64,000 bases of DNA from Bacteroidales bacterium (GTDB lineage Bacteria > Bacteroidota > Bacteroidia > Bacteroidales > F082). The translations under genes were made by a program, and so were the position numbers. The notes under the pieces were generated by a model. The model was not told where the DNA came from, did not search any database, and was given only the letters and a program-made list of their open reading frames with translations. Where the stretch lies: the NCBI GenBank assembly GCA_024400455.1, contig JAKSMU010000004.1, positions 158,213 through 222,212 of the forward strand, given 5' to 3'. Positions 41,418 through 51,072 of the stretch are shown piece after piece. Each line of letters begins with the position of its first letter. Within the stretch, counting starts at the first letter, position 1.

Positions 41418-44400
41418 ATGAAAAAGCATCTTTTTACACTATTGCTGGCTTGTCTGTGTTTCAGCGGATTAGCCCAGACCATCGACCCCGATTTGGCTCT
41501 TGAAATGAGCCAACATGGAGAAAACGAGAAAATCAAGGTCCACATTCTGATGAAGGCCAAACCCGATCAGGCGGCATTGCTCCGTCAGGCCGATTATTAT
41601 ATGAATCAGGAAGAACGCCGCATTTTTGTGGTGAACGAACTGAAGGAATTTGCGACGGCATCGCAATTCGACTTGCAGAACGCCTTGCGCGAAATGCAAA
41701 GGAACGGCTTAGTGGAAAACATCCATTCCAATTGGATTGCCAACATGATTGCCTGCGAAGCCACCCAAACGGCCATCAACGACATTGCAAGCCGCAATGA
41801 TGTGGAAATCATCGGCTTCAATGCTGATAAGAACTGGATTCCTGACGGAGAAGTAGGTAGTCCGGTTCCCTCAACCCGCGAAATCACCCAAAACGTCACG
41901 CAAGTCAATGCCGATAAGGTTTGGGGCATGGGCTACACGGGACTAGGCGTTGTCGTTGCCGTCATTGATACAGGCGTGAATTACAACCATGTCGACGTTG
42001 CCGACCACCTTTGGGACGGCGGAGAAGAGTTTCCCCACCACGGCTACGATGTGATTAACCATGACAACGACCCGATGGACGACATGGGCCACGGTTCGCA
42101 CTGCGCCGGCACGGTTTGCGGCGACGGAAAGGCGGGCAGGCAGACAGGCATGGCTCCCGATGCCACTCTGATGTGCGTCAAGTGCTTGGATGCTTCGGGT
42201 AATGGCAATGCGACCAATATTTCCGATGGCATTCAGTGGGCTGTCGAACACGGCTGCAACCTGTTCAGCATGTCGTTGGGCATTGCGAACAGCACGATTT
42301 CCGAAAGAACTTTGCTGAGACACACCTGCGAAAACGCCTTGGCCGCTGGCGTGGTTGCTGCCATTGCCGCCGGCAACGAAGGCGATATGCCGTGGATGTA
42401 CCCGGTTCCAAACAATGTGCGTGTTCCTGGCAGCTGCCCTCCGCCTTACATTGATCCTGACCAAGCCGAAAACCCCGGTGCCTTGAGCTGCTCGGTGTGC
42501 ATCGGCGCCGTCGATTACAACGACAATGCCGCTTATTTCACTTCCAATGGCCCCGTCACTTGGACAAACACCGAATTTGGCGATTATGCCTACAACCCGG
42601 GCATCGGTCTTATCCGCCCCGACGTTTGCGCTCCTGGCGTCGACATCATTTCCCTGAATTATGCCACCAACAACGGTTACACCTCAATGAGCGGAACCTC
42701 AATGGCCACGCCTTGCGCAGCCGGTGTCATGTGCCTGCTGCTTTCCAAAAACATCAACACCACGCCTGCCGACATCTGCCGCATTCTGGAAGAAACGGCA
42801 CTCCCAAAATCGGAAACCAAGAGCAACATCTACGGCTTTGGCCGCATCGATGCCCTTGCCGCCATCGAGCAGATTCAGGCCGGCGCCTTTGCCTACGCTT
42901 CACATTCCATTGATGATGCACAAGGCAACAACAACGGTAAAGCCAATCCTGGCGAAACCATCAGCCTGACGCTTGCTCTTCAGAATGTTTCGGATAATAC
43001 CGTGAGCAACGCAACTATTGTTTTGTCATCTGATGACCAATATGTTACAATTACGGAAAACACAACTACAATTGCATCTGCAATGCCAAACGAAACCGTG
43101 ACATTGAATGACGCTTTCGCTTTCACGGTGGCTGATAATGCCCCAGCCCAACACTCGGTTCGTTTCTCGGCCGAAACTTTCATCAACGGTGAATCGGACG
43201 GCAAAGTGAATTTCACTGAAATGATTTGCGATTACAACCTTACGTTGGGAGCTACCGTCATTCTGAATGATGATAATGATAACGGATTGCTTGAGCCTGG
43301 TGAAAATGCTGATTTGCGCATCCTCATCGACAACACCGGAAACGAATTGGCACAAAGCGTAACAGGATTGCTCTCAACTGATTATCAATATGCAACATTG
43401 AACGAAACCGAAAAGAGTTTCAGCACAATCGGTGCCGAAATGATGGGCTTTGCCGATTACAACATCACTTTGTATGCTGCCGCTCCTGCCGACTTCGTCA
43501 TTCCTTTCAACTTGCTGCTCACCGATGTCAATGGCCGCGAAACCGAATTGACCTTCAACTACAAGAACGCCTGTAACGTCATTTTCGACCTGCGCGACAG
43601 TTACGGCGACGGCTGGCAAGGCAACTATCTGGAAGTGAGCTACAGCGACGGCACGCCAACCGAACAGATGACCGTTCAGTCGGGTTCATCGGCAAGTTTC
43701 ACAAGAGAGATTGCCTCTGGTGTCCATGTCACCATCACATTCCACCAAGGCAGCTGGCCTGAGGAATGTTCTTATACCATAAGTTACGAAGACGGCACGC
43801 AAATCATGGCTGGCACCACCAACGGCGGCGAGTTCGACGTCAATTGCTCAGGAGGTGGTCCGGCACCAGTTTTCTGTGAGCCTATCGGTGAACTTACAGC
43901 CGAAACCGATGGTTTCGATGTGATTCTTTCTTGGGAAGCACCCGAAGAAGGCAATCCGACTGGTTATGAAATCTATCGCGAAACGGTTCTCCTTGAAACG
44001 GTTACCGATTTGACCTATATTGACGCTGAAGTTGCCGAAGGCCTCTACAATTATTGCGTTTATGCCGTTTACGACGACTGCCAAAGCGAATTTGTCTGCA
44101 CCGAAGTCGAAGTTTCGGCTTGCTCAGCCGTCAACAATTTGGCTTACACGCTCGACAGTTTAACCATGAATCTCACTTGGGAATTGCCTGACGACCCAAT
44201 CGAATTGATTCAATATCAGATTCTTGTCAATGGCGAGATAGTAGGCACGACTGGACTTTTGGATTACCAGGTTGAACTCACTTCCGGTCATTTCGATGTG
44301 TGCGTGAATGCCGTTTATCCTGAATGTGAAAAGAGCAGTTGTATTGAACTCGACATTTGCCCATGGCCTGAAAACCTGAGTTATACAACTGAAGACCACA

Positions 44401-45560
44401 GCTTTACCTTGAATTGGGAAATTGCCGAACCTGCCGAATCGTTTAACATCTATTCAGATGGCGAACTGATTGGCACTTCAACCGAAACCACCTTCACGGG
44501 TGAGCTTCCAAGCGGTTCACACAATGTTTGCGTTGAAGTCGATGGCGCTTGCATTCCTGTTCCGATGTCAGCCTGCGCTCATATAAAGATTTGTGACCCA
44601 ATTGAGATTTCAAACATAGCTTACACTCCGGCAAATGGCAACGGTATATTCAATTTGTCTTGGATTGACCCGCAAGCGGGCGCTATGTCCTACGACATCC
44701 TGCTGAACGGCGAGTTTGTCACCGACACTTACGATCCTTGGGTGTCTTTCAATGCTCATGTTGAAGCCGGCGAAAACGAAATCTGCATTGTTCCGGATTC
44801 GCACTTGTGTGATATGGACACGGTTTGCGTCACCTTGAATTTCTGCGAACCTGCAAGAAATGTTGCTTATTCGCACCAAGGCAGCGAAGTGACCTTCACT
44901 TGGGAAGGCGATGCCACCGAATACCAGCTGTTTGTTGACGATGAAATGATTGCAACCGTAAACGAAACGACTTACAGCACCGAACTTGAACCCGGCGAAT
45001 ACGATTTCTGCGTGCTCACTGTCAACGAAGGCTGCTATGCAGAGATGGCTTGCACTCACCTTGTCCTTGATTGCGTGAAACCTACTGGCTTGAGAACTAC
45101 GGATGTCCGTGAAGGCATGATCTGCTTGGCTTGGGATGCCATTGCAAGCGCTTCGAGCTATGATGTTTACCGCAATGGCGAATTGATTGCCTCAAACCTC
45201 ACGGAAAACAGCTATTCCGACACGCAAATGGCTATTGATGCCAACTATCAGTATGCCGTTGCAGCACATTGCACCTTCGGATCTTCGAACATGTCGGACG
45301 AAATCACTGTTTCCTATTACAGCGGTGTCAACGATGTGAGCTTCAACCTCAGCATCTTCCCGAACCCGACGAACGACAAAATAAACGTCGAATGTGAAGA
45401 CATGACGGGCATCGAAGTCTATTCCATCGACGGCAAGCGCATACTCAACATTGTGTTTGAAGGCGACAGCTATCAGTTGGACGGCTTAAATCCTGGCGTT
45501 TACACACTGCGCGTCTTCAAAGGCAACGAGAGCGTTGTCCGCAAGGTCGTCAAATTCTGA
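41418..45560 (+). CDS. Secreted S8 (subtilisin) peptidase with Cys-rich FN3-like repeats and T9SS sorting domain
   Basis: A signal peptide (LFTLLLACLCFSGLAQ) starts this 1380-residue protein. The S8 domain has Asp184 in VVVAVIDTGVNYNH, His225 in GHGSHCAGTVCG and Ser428 in SGTSMATPCAAGVM; a possible propeptide covers about 25-155. Next come two beta-rich domains (about 495-800) typical of long Bacteroidota subtilases. Then six FN3-like repeats of about 75-90 residues follow, five of which share a four-Cys pattern near their C-terminal strands. The final 75 residues are a type A T9SS signal (LSIFPNPTNDKINVE, YSIDGKRIL, LNPGVYTLRVF, KVVKF). It is predicted to be exported by SprA and anchored or released at the surface. 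A terminator follows. Confidence 0.94.
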   Translation: MKKHLFTLLLACLCFSGLAQTIDPDLALEMSQHGENEKIKVHILMKAKPDQAALLRQADYYMNQEERRIFVVNELKEFATASQFDLQNALREMQRNGLVENIHSNWIANMIACEATQTAINDIASRNDVEIIGFNADKNWIPDGEVGSPVPSTREITQNVTQVNADKVWGMGYTGLGVVVAVIDTGVNYNHVDVADHLWDGGEEFPHHGYDVINHDNDPMDDMGHGSHCAGTVCGDGKAGRQTGMAPDATLMCVKCLDASGNGNATNISDGIQWAVEHGCNLFSMSLGIANSTISERTLLRHTCENALAAGVVAAIAAGNEGDMPWMYPVPNNVRVPGSCPPPYIDPDQAENPGALSCSVCIGAVDYNDNAAYFTSNGPVTWTNTEFGDYAYNPGIGLIRPDVCAPGVDIISLNYATNNGYTSMSGTSMATPCAAGVMCLLLSKNINTTPADICRILEETALPKSETKSNIYGFGRIDALAAIEQIQAGAFAYASHSIDDAQGNNNGKANPGETISLTLALQNVSDNTVSNATIVLSSDDQYVTITENTTTIASAMPNETVTLNDAFAFTVADNAPAQHSVRFSAETFINGESDGKVNFTEMICDYNLTLGATVILNDDNDNGLLEPGENADLRILIDNTGNELAQSVTGLLSTDYQYATLNETEKSFSTIGAEMMGFADYNITLYAAAPADFVIPFNLLLTDVNGRETELTFNYKNACNVIFDLRDSYGDGWQGNYLEVSYSDGTPTEQMTVQSGSSASFTREIASGVHVTITFHQGSWPEECSYTISYEDGTQIMAGTTNGGEFDVNCSGGGPAPVFCEPIGELTAETDGFDVILSWEAPEEGNPTGYEIYRETVLLETVTDLTYIDAEVAEGLYNYCVYAVYDDCQSEFVCTEVEVSACSAVNNLAYTLDSLTMNLTWELPDDPIELIQYQILVNGEIVGTTGLLDYQVELTSGHFDVCVNAVYPECEKSSCIELDICPWPENLSYTTEDHSFTLNWEIAEPAESFNIYSDGELIGTSTETTFTGELPSGSHNVCVEVDGACIPVPMSACAHIKICDPIEISNIAYTPANGNGIFNLSWIDPQAGAMSYDILLNGEFVTDTYDPWVSFNAHVEAGENEICIVPDSHLCDMDTVCVTLNFCEPARNVAYSHQGSEVTFTWEGDATEYQLFVDDEMIATVNETTYSTELEPGEYDFCVLTVNEGCYAEMACTHLVLDCVKPTGLRTTDVREGMICLAWDAIASASSYDVYRNGELIASNLTENSYSDTQMAIDANYQYAVAAHCTFGSSNMSDEITVSYYSGVNDVSFNLSIFPNPTNDKINVECEDMTGIEVYSIDGKRILNIVFEGDSYQLDGLNPGVYTLRVFKGNESVVRKVVKF

Positions 45561-45591
45561 TGACTCGATTATTAATCCCAAAAAATTCAAA

Positions 45592-45622
45592 AGAGGCGTG
45601 CTTCGGTGCGCCTCTATTTTTT
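45592..45622 (+). terminator. Intrinsic terminator after the subtilase gene
   Basis: AGAGGCGTGC TTCG GTGCGCCTCT hairpin followed by ATTTTTT; it contains a TTCG tetraloop. Confidence 0.9.
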
Positions 45623-45629
45623 ATCTTTG
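45622..45629 (+). promoter_or_regulatory. Promoter -7 box for the outer-membrane protein-waaA genes
   Basis: TATCTTTG directly after the preceding T run; the leader to the ATG at 45692 is about 58 bases. Confidence 0.6.
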
Positions 45630-45691
45630 CCGTTCCAAATGAATACTAAACGCAGAATGATTTGCGTTTAGTCTCTAAAAAAAGTGAATCT

Positions 45692-46528
45692 ATGAGAAAA
45701 CTTTTCATACCATTGATTTTATTGGGTCTTTCCCTGAACCTGTTTGCCCAGGACGAAGCGAAAGACATCAGTAGAGACGCCATTCCTGTAGCCATGTTTC
45801 AGGCGACATACGCAGCCCATTTACCAGCACTTGACACGCGCATCAATTACGGATTCTCCAACACGATTGGCGGCAGTTTCGTTTATAAGACCGAAAGCAA
45901 TTGGCTTCTGACGGCCAACGGGAACTACATTTTCGGCCCGAAAGTAAAAGGCGACCCGGAAGGCAGAATGCCCGACCGTGTGTATATTTTTGGCGAAGGC
46001 ATCACTACCAATGTCGGCGAAATCACGGGCGGAAGCGGCAGCTACACAAGCCTTGCCATCTATCAGAGAGGTTTCCATTTCCAAGCTGAAGTTGGAAAGC
46101 TGTTCCCATTCAAGCCTAATCCGAACAGCGGATTTTTTGTGCAAGTTGGTGCAGGTTATTTGAGAAACCGCATCCGCGTCGATTATCAGTCGGAGATGTA
46201 CAACACGCCTTATCAAGTCAGCAATGACTACCAATATGGCTACGACCGCATGCGCGGCGGTTTCGCCTGTCATGGCGAGGCCGGCTATCTTGTCTTGAGC
46301 GATTCCAGAATCTTCAACTTTTCCGTTTCATTAGAAGTGACCTACGCTCGCACCCGCGACTTGCGCGATTACGATTTCCGCGTCTTTACCAATCCTGAAA
46401 CAGGAATCATGGAACCCGTCGGCCGCACCGACCCGAACAAGCGTTACAACGACTTCTACTACGGCATCCGCTTGAGTTGGGACATTCCTACCTACCAGCG
46501 CCAGCCTAACGAGTTCTATTACGACTAA
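45692..46528 (+). CDS. Predicted outer-membrane beta-barrel protein, unknown function
   Basis: This 278-residue protein has a signal peptide (LFIPLILLGLSLNLFAQ). The mature part is built of alternating hydrophobic strands with glycine/aromatic turns (GGSFVYKTESNWLLTANGNY, FFVQVGAGYLRN, YYGIRLSWDIP), typical of a small outer-membrane barrel of 8-12 strands. I recognise no named family. The gene for the Kdo transferase WaaA begins six bases after its stop, so a role in the LPS layer or envelope is possible but unproven. The ATG at 45692 is set by the signal peptide; an upstream TTG is unlikely. Confidence 0.8.
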   Translation: MRKLFIPLILLGLSLNLFAQDEAKDISRDAIPVAMFQATYAAHLPALDTRINYGFSNTIGGSFVYKTESNWLLTANGNYIFGPKVKGDPEGRMPDRVYIFGEGITTNVGEITGGSGSYTSLAIYQRGFHFQAEVGKLFPFKPNPNSGFFVQVGAGYLRNRIRVDYQSEMYNTPYQVSNDYQYGYDRMRGGFACHGEAGYLVLSDSRIFNFSVSLEVTYARTRDLRDYDFRVFTNPETGIMEPVGRTDPNKRYNDFYYGIRLSWDIPTYQRQPNEFYYD

Positions 46529-46534
46529 TCCGTC

Positions 46535-47770
46535 ATGCGTTTCCTTTACACATCGGCCATCCGCATTTATGAAATTGGCGTGAAAACGGCTGCTTTGTTC
46601 GGCAACCAAAAGGCCAAACTATGGGTTGAAGGCCGCCGAACTTTGCCTGAAACGCAAACGGATGACAGTAATTGGATTTGGTTCCATGCCGCATCGTTAG
46701 GCGAATTCGAACAAGGTCGTCCTGTCATTGAAGCCTTGAAAACGCAGTATCCGCAATTCAAGATACTGTTGTCGTTTTTCTCGCCTTCGGGTTACGAGAT
46801 AAGGAAAAACTATCCTCTTGCCGACGAAGTCGTTTATCTGCCTTCCGACACGCCGAAAAACGCATCGCTTTGGCTGAAACGGCATCACTTTGTCGCAGCT
46901 TTTTTCATCAAGTATGAGTTTTGGTTCAACTATATGAAAGCCTTGAAAGACAATGACATTCCGTTGTTTTACATTTCATTGATTCTAAAGCCGAACCAAT
47001 ATTTCTTTCAATGGTATGGCGGTTGGTTCCGCAAGCAGCTACAGAATGTAACGCATTTCTTCGTGCAAGATGAACCGACTGAAAAACTACTTCATTCCAT
47101 TGGAATTGACAACACCACGGTCTGTGGCGACACACGCTTCGACCGCGTGGCAGCCATTGCCTTGCAAGCCAAACCTTTTCCCGAAATCGAGAGTTTCATC
47201 AATGGCAGGAAATGCATCATTGCTGGCAGTTCATGGCAACCCGACGAAAAGCTTTTGGTAAACTGCATCCACCGGTTGCCCGACGATTACTGTTTCATCA
47301 TGGCGCCTCACGACATTTCGGAAGCGCACATTTCACAGATCAAGGAATTGTTAGGTTCTGACTACCAACTTTATACCGAACTAGACGATAAAAAAACAAG
47401 TAAGGTTTTAGTGCTGAACACCATCGGCATTTTGTCACAACTCTATCAATATGCACGTTTCGTCTATATAGGCGGCGGCTTTGGCGTTAACATCCACAAC
47501 ATTCAGGAGCCTGTCACTTTTGGCTGCCCTGTCATCTTCGGACCAAAGTACAAAAGCTTTAAGGAAGCCGTCGATTTGGTCAGTTTCGGCGGAGCTTTCT
47601 CCATATCAAGCCAGGCAGAACTGGATGCTGTTTTTGGGCGTTTGCTGACCGATGAAAGCTCTTACCACAAGGCCTCGATAGTGTGCAAAGACTATGTTGA
47701 GGCGCAAATCGGAGCCACATCAGGCATTATGAGAGGTTTCTCGCAACTTTTTTTTGAAGAAAAAGCATAA
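46535..47770 (+). CDS. waaA: 3-deoxy-D-manno-octulosonic acid transferase
   Basis: WaaA (KdtA) adds Kdo to lipid A precursor at the inner membrane during LPS synthesis. The 411-residue GT-B fold shows the family N terminus (MRFLYTSAIRIYEIG with a membrane-associating helix), WIWFHAASLGEFEQGRPVIE with the catalytic Glu, LLSFFSPSGYEI, and the nucleotide-sugar site FVYIGGGFGVNIHNIQEPV. It is co-transcribed with the upstream barrel protein. No other LPS gene is adjacent. Confidence 0.96.
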   Translation: MRFLYTSAIRIYEIGVKTAALFGNQKAKLWVEGRRTLPETQTDDSNWIWFHAASLGEFEQGRPVIEALKTQYPQFKILLSFFSPSGYEIRKNYPLADEVVYLPSDTPKNASLWLKRHHFVAAFFIKYEFWFNYMKALKDNDIPLFYISLILKPNQYFFQWYGGWFRKQLQNVTHFFVQDEPTEKLLHSIGIDNTTVCGDTRFDRVAAIALQAKPFPEIESFINGRKCIIAGSSWQPDEKLLVNCIHRLPDDYCFIMAPHDISEAHISQIKELLGSDYQLYTELDDKKTSKVLVLNTIGILSQLYQYARFVYIGGGFGVNIHNIQEPVTFGCPVIFGPKYKSFKEAVDLVSFGGAFSISSQAELDAVFGRLLTDESSYHKASIVCKDYVEAQIGATSGIMRGFSQLFFEEKA

Positions 47771-47797
47771 ATAATTTGTTTTTTAATTTTTAATGCC

Positions 47798-47805
47798 TAA
47801 TTTTG
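47798..47805 (+). promoter_or_regulatory. Possible promoter -7 box for pdxA
   Basis: TAATTTTG, 44 bases before the preferred ATG of pdxA. Read-through from waaA is also possible. Confidence 0.45.
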
Positions 47806-47848
47806 AGGTCTGTTTTCCACGTTGGAAATCAGCCTAATAAAAACGCCT

Positions 47849-48868
47849 ATGCAAAATTCTACTCCCACCAGTCAAAATCCGCTTGTCGGCATCACCCATG
47901 GTGATTTCAACGGTACCAGTTACGAAATCATTCTAAAGGCTTTTGCTGACCTACGCTTGCTTTCCATCGTAACGCCGCTTTTGTATGGGCAATCGAAGGT
48001 GTTTTCCTATTACAAGAAGAATTTCGGCATGGAGGAATTCAACTATTCCCTGACTCGTGACGCACGCCAGACTTGGAATCAGAAATTCAACATCCTCAAC
48101 ATTGTAGAACATGAACTGAAAATCGACCCAGGCGTTTCGACTGCACTTTCGGGAGAGATGGCAGTGAAATCGCTTAAGATGGCTTCCGACGATTTGCGCA
48201 ACGGGTTCATCGAAGCCTTAGTGCTGACACCCGGCAATCCATCAACCATGAAATCGGAACAATACGGATATAACAGTCAAATGGATTTCCTTGCCGCAGC
48301 ACTCGGAGCGGAATCGCCATTGCTGATGGCTGTTTCCGACAGGTTGAAGATTGGCATGGCAACCAGTCATTTGCCCTTAAGCAAAGTGCCGGAAACGATT
48401 ACCAAGGATTTTGTCATGGAAAGACTAAAGGTTCTATCGGATACCTTGAAAAAGGATTTCGGCATTGAGGCACCAAAAATCGCCGTATTAGGTCTCAATC
48501 CTCATGCTGGCGGTTTCGGCATGTTTGGCGAAAAAGACGAGAAGGTCATTAAGGTGGCTGTTGATGAAGCACGCGGCAAAGGCTTTTATGCTTTTGGTCC
48601 GTTTGCCGCCGATTCGTTCTTCTTGGGCGATTCCTGGCGCAAATACGACGCTGTGCTTGCCATGTATCACGACCAGGCGATGCTGCCTTTCAATTTGCTT
48701 TCGGTTGATGCTGGCGCTTATTATCTGGCTGGTTCGCAATTTGTCTGCACGGCTCCAGTCGCCGATTGCGACTTCGAACTATGCAATCAAAACACGGCTT
48801 CACCCGATGCCTTCCGTAAGGCCTTGTATTTGGCATGCGATATACTGAAGCATAGAAAAGGCGAATGA
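47849..48868 (+). CDS. pdxA: 4-hydroxythreonine-4-phosphate dehydrogenase
   Basis: PdxA acts in the DXP-dependent pathway to pyridoxal phosphate. The 339-residue protein matches the family: LVGITHGDFNGTSYEI near the N terminus, LVLTPGNP, metal-binding HLPLSKVPETIT, GLNPHAGGFGMFGEKDE with the catalytic His, and YHDQAMLPFNLLSVD. I place the start at ATG 47849; an in-frame TTG at 47822 would add nine residues. A bidirectional terminator lies after the gene. Confidence 0.95.
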   Translation: MQNSTPTSQNPLVGITHGDFNGTSYEIILKAFADLRLLSIVTPLLYGQSKVFSYYKKNFGMEEFNYSLTRDARQTWNQKFNILNIVEHELKIDPGVSTALSGEMAVKSLKMASDDLRNGFIEALVLTPGNPSTMKSEQYGYNSQMDFLAAALGAESPLLMAVSDRLKIGMATSHLPLSKVPETITKDFVMERLKVLSDTLKKDFGIEAPKIAVLGLNPHAGGFGMFGEKDEKVIKVAVDEARGKGFYAFGPFAADSFFLGDSWRKYDAVLAMYHDQAMLPFNLLSVDAGAYYLAGSQFVCTAPVADCDFELCNQNTASPDAFRKALYLACDILKHRKGE

Positions 48869-48890
48869 TTCTTTCTTAACCATAAACACG

Positions 48891-48921
48891 AAAAAAGGAG
48901 ACCTTTCGGCCTCCTTTTTTA
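48891..48921. terminator. Bidirectional terminator between pdxA and the BNR-repeat protein gene
   Basis: AAAAAAGGAGACC / GGCCTCCTTTTTT with a short loop and A/T runs on both sides. Confidence 0.9.
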
Positions 48922-48942
48922 CATTGCATATCGTGTTATCGA

Positions 48943-50904
48943 TTATTTCACGATGAACTTTTGTGTGCTTGAACCAGCCTGCAGGAAGTAGACACCGCTG
49001 TTGAGGCTTGAAGCATCGTAGTTGTTGACACCAGCATTGCCCATGAATGAAGCAACTTTCTGACCCATGAGGTTGAAGATGCTGACTTCTGAAGCAGCGT
49101 TCAGGGTGATGGTCATCATGCCGTTAACTGGGTTAGGATAGATGCTGATTTCATTGCCGAGGTTGACGATTTCTTCAACATTCCATTCTTCCTCATCCAA
49201 TCTGATTTTGACAGCACGATAGTTGTTGTCGCTTTCATCCTGGTCTGATGGAGTATTATCATTCTGAACGTAAGCACCTGGATACTGGTCATTCTGATAG
49301 ATGAAATAAGCATAGCGGCCTTCTCCATCTTCATAGATGTAAGGAACGAATTGTGGATAAGTCATTTCGTCCATTGAGTTCATGAAGTCGTTCAGCAAGA
49401 CATGCTGGTCTTCCCAAGTGAGGCCACCATCGTATGAAGCGGTGCCAAGGAGTCTTGAGTAAGGATAGGTGTCTTCAACCAAAGCAGGAGTCATGCTCAT
49501 GTAGATAACGTACATGAAACCTGTTTCAGGATCCTGAAGCATGGTTGGCATACCAGCGATACCTTGGTTGTATTTGGCGTGATCCTGATTGTGGTCGTTG
49601 AAGAATGTCCAGTCGATGTTTTCGAAGTCAACGCTGACCATACCGCCTTCGTTCAGCATTGGAGGCAGATAGCCGCAATATTCGTTAATAGGCCATTCAT
49701 GTGTTGCATCTGAGAAGAACCATGAAGCGTAAACGTCTTGCATAAGGTACATGCTGTCCATGACGAAAGGTTCGCCAGGAACTTTACCGTTGAAGCCTTC
49801 CGAAATATAACCTTCACCGAATGGCATGGCTGCATTCCAGTATGCAACACCACCGATGCCTGGGAAATAGCTTGAGCTGCCTGAAGTGATATCAGCTTGA
49901 GCTGAGCCGTTTGTACCATTGAATTCGTATGCAATGTGGAGAACATCGTCTGCATCGAAGAAACCATCAACCCAACGAGGATAGAGGAAGCCTATGCCTT
50001 CTTCACCATATTCAGCGTCAACGCCTGGGTGTTGATAGTAAACCACTTCGTTCCAAGTATCGCCGTTATCATCTGAATAGATGACCTTACCATCGCACCA
50101 TGCGCTGTTGATGACAGCAGCAACGCGGTTTGGACGGCTGTAGTCGACTGGCAGGAAGTGAGCGTCGTTTGAGCTGAACAAAGGAGCTGCATCAGCATTG
50201 ATTGGGCCAAGGACAACATTTTCTTTAACCCATTCACCACCTTTGTATTGGAAGTAAATCAATGGTTCGTGAACACCTTCAACATCAAAACCGCTTGCAG
50301 TAACAAGGATGTGGATGATGTCGTGGTTGGCGCCTGAAGTCTGGACAACCGGCCAGCATGGACCGTAAGTGTTGTCAAGATAAATTGGGTCTTCCCATTC
50401 ACCGCCGTTGCGGAAATCTTCGTTGATGTAGATTGCGCAATCCGTTGAAGTGTGAGCAGCAACGACAAGACCGTTAGCGCCATAACGGGCGATGGTGCCG
50501 AAACCTGTCTTTTCACTTTCAACGCGGCCTTCTGAATAACTCCATTCGCCTGTTGCAGGGTCGAATGATGCGATACCAGTACCACGGTCACTGAATGTAG
50601 CATTGTTTGAAGTGGTCCAGCAAACTGCTGCAAAACCATCTTCCCAAACTGCAGTCTGGTTTCTCATGCCGGCATTGGTCTGCCAGTCGTAAGTGGTGTA
50701 ACCCAGTTCGATTTCTTCAGGAGCCAGCATGCTTCTGGTTTGAGCAGGAACTGTGTTTTCATTGTTGTAGGTTTCAAGACCTGTGACCTTAAAGGCTTTT
50801 TCTGCCTTAGGAGTCTGTCTTTCAACTCTGTTCTGAACTCTGTGCTGAGCCATACCGCTGATTGCGAGACTCAAGACAAGTGCCAAGGTAAAAAATCTTT
50901 TCAT
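48943..50904 (-). CDS. Secreted BNR/Asp-box beta-propeller protein with T9SS sorting domain
   Basis: This 653-residue protein has a signal peptide (FFTLALVLSLAISGMAQ) and a basic, Gln/Arg-rich propeptide-like stretch to about residue 60. A propeller-like region with Asp boxes of the sialidase type follows: YSDDNGDTWNEVVYY near 285 and SYDGGLTWEDQHV near 490. A T9SS type A tail closes it (ISIYPNPVNGMMTITL, LMGQKVASF, LNSGVYFLQA). Asp boxes occur in sialidases and many other propellers, and I do not see the sialidase arginine triad or FRIP motif, so no enzymatic role is assigned. Predicted T9SS cargo. Confidence 0.85.
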   Translation of the reverse strand: MKRFFTLALVLSLAISGMAQHRVQNRVERQTPKAEKAFKVTGLETYNNENTVPAQTRSMLAPEEIELGYTTYDWQTNAGMRNQTAVWEDGFAAVCWTTSNNATFSDRGTGIASFDPATGEWSYSEGRVESEKTGFGTIARYGANGLVVAAHTSTDCAIYINEDFRNGGEWEDPIYLDNTYGPCWPVVQTSGANHDIIHILVTASGFDVEGVHEPLIYFQYKGGEWVKENVVLGPINADAAPLFSSNDAHFLPVDYSRPNRVAAVINSAWCDGKVIYSDDNGDTWNEVVYYQHPGVDAEYGEEGIGFLYPRWVDGFFDADDVLHIAYEFNGTNGSAQADITSGSSSYFPGIGGVAYWNAAMPFGEGYISEGFNGKVPGEPFVMDSMYLMQDVYASWFFSDATHEWPINEYCGYLPPMLNEGGMVSVDFENIDWTFFNDHNQDHAKYNQGIAGMPTMLQDPETGFMYVIYMSMTPALVEDTYPYSRLLGTASYDGGLTWEDQHVLLNDFMNSMDEMTYPQFVPYIYEDGEGRYAYFIYQNDQYPGAYVQNDNTPSDQDESDNNYRAVKIRLDEEEWNVEEIVNLGNEISIYPNPVNGMMTITLNAASEVSIFNLMGQKVASFMGNAGVNNYDASSLNSGVYFLQAGSSTQKFIVK

Positions 50905-50960
50905 GATTCAGTTAGTTTAAGTTAATACTAAAGTTCGTTTTTTCATTAAATTTGATGTGG

Positions 50961-50968
50961 CAAATATA
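50961..50968 (-). promoter_or_regulatory. Promoter -7 box for the BNR-repeat protein gene
   Basis: The minus strand reads TATATTTG; the leader is about 52 bases. Confidence 0.6.
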
Positions 50969-51031
50969 GTGCTTTTTTTGCATTTAAGACATTTTGGATG
51001 AAAAAAGGAAAATTTTTCTCAAAAAAACATT

Positions 51032-51039
51032 TACCTTTG
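51032..51039 (+). promoter_or_regulatory. Promoter -7 box for the aminopeptidase P-like gene
   Basis: TACCTTTG, 34 bases before the ATG at 51073. It excludes the more upstream in-frame ATG at 50998 as the start on this transcript. Confidence 0.65.
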
Positions 51040-51072
51040 CTGAATCATATTTATCATATAAAACTCAATATC

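Noticed and set aside
48943..50904. Annotation as an active sialidase
   Set aside because: Asp-box sequences are present but I could not find the arginine triad, FRIP motif or nucleophile arrangement needed for sialidase, so only a propeller-like call is made.
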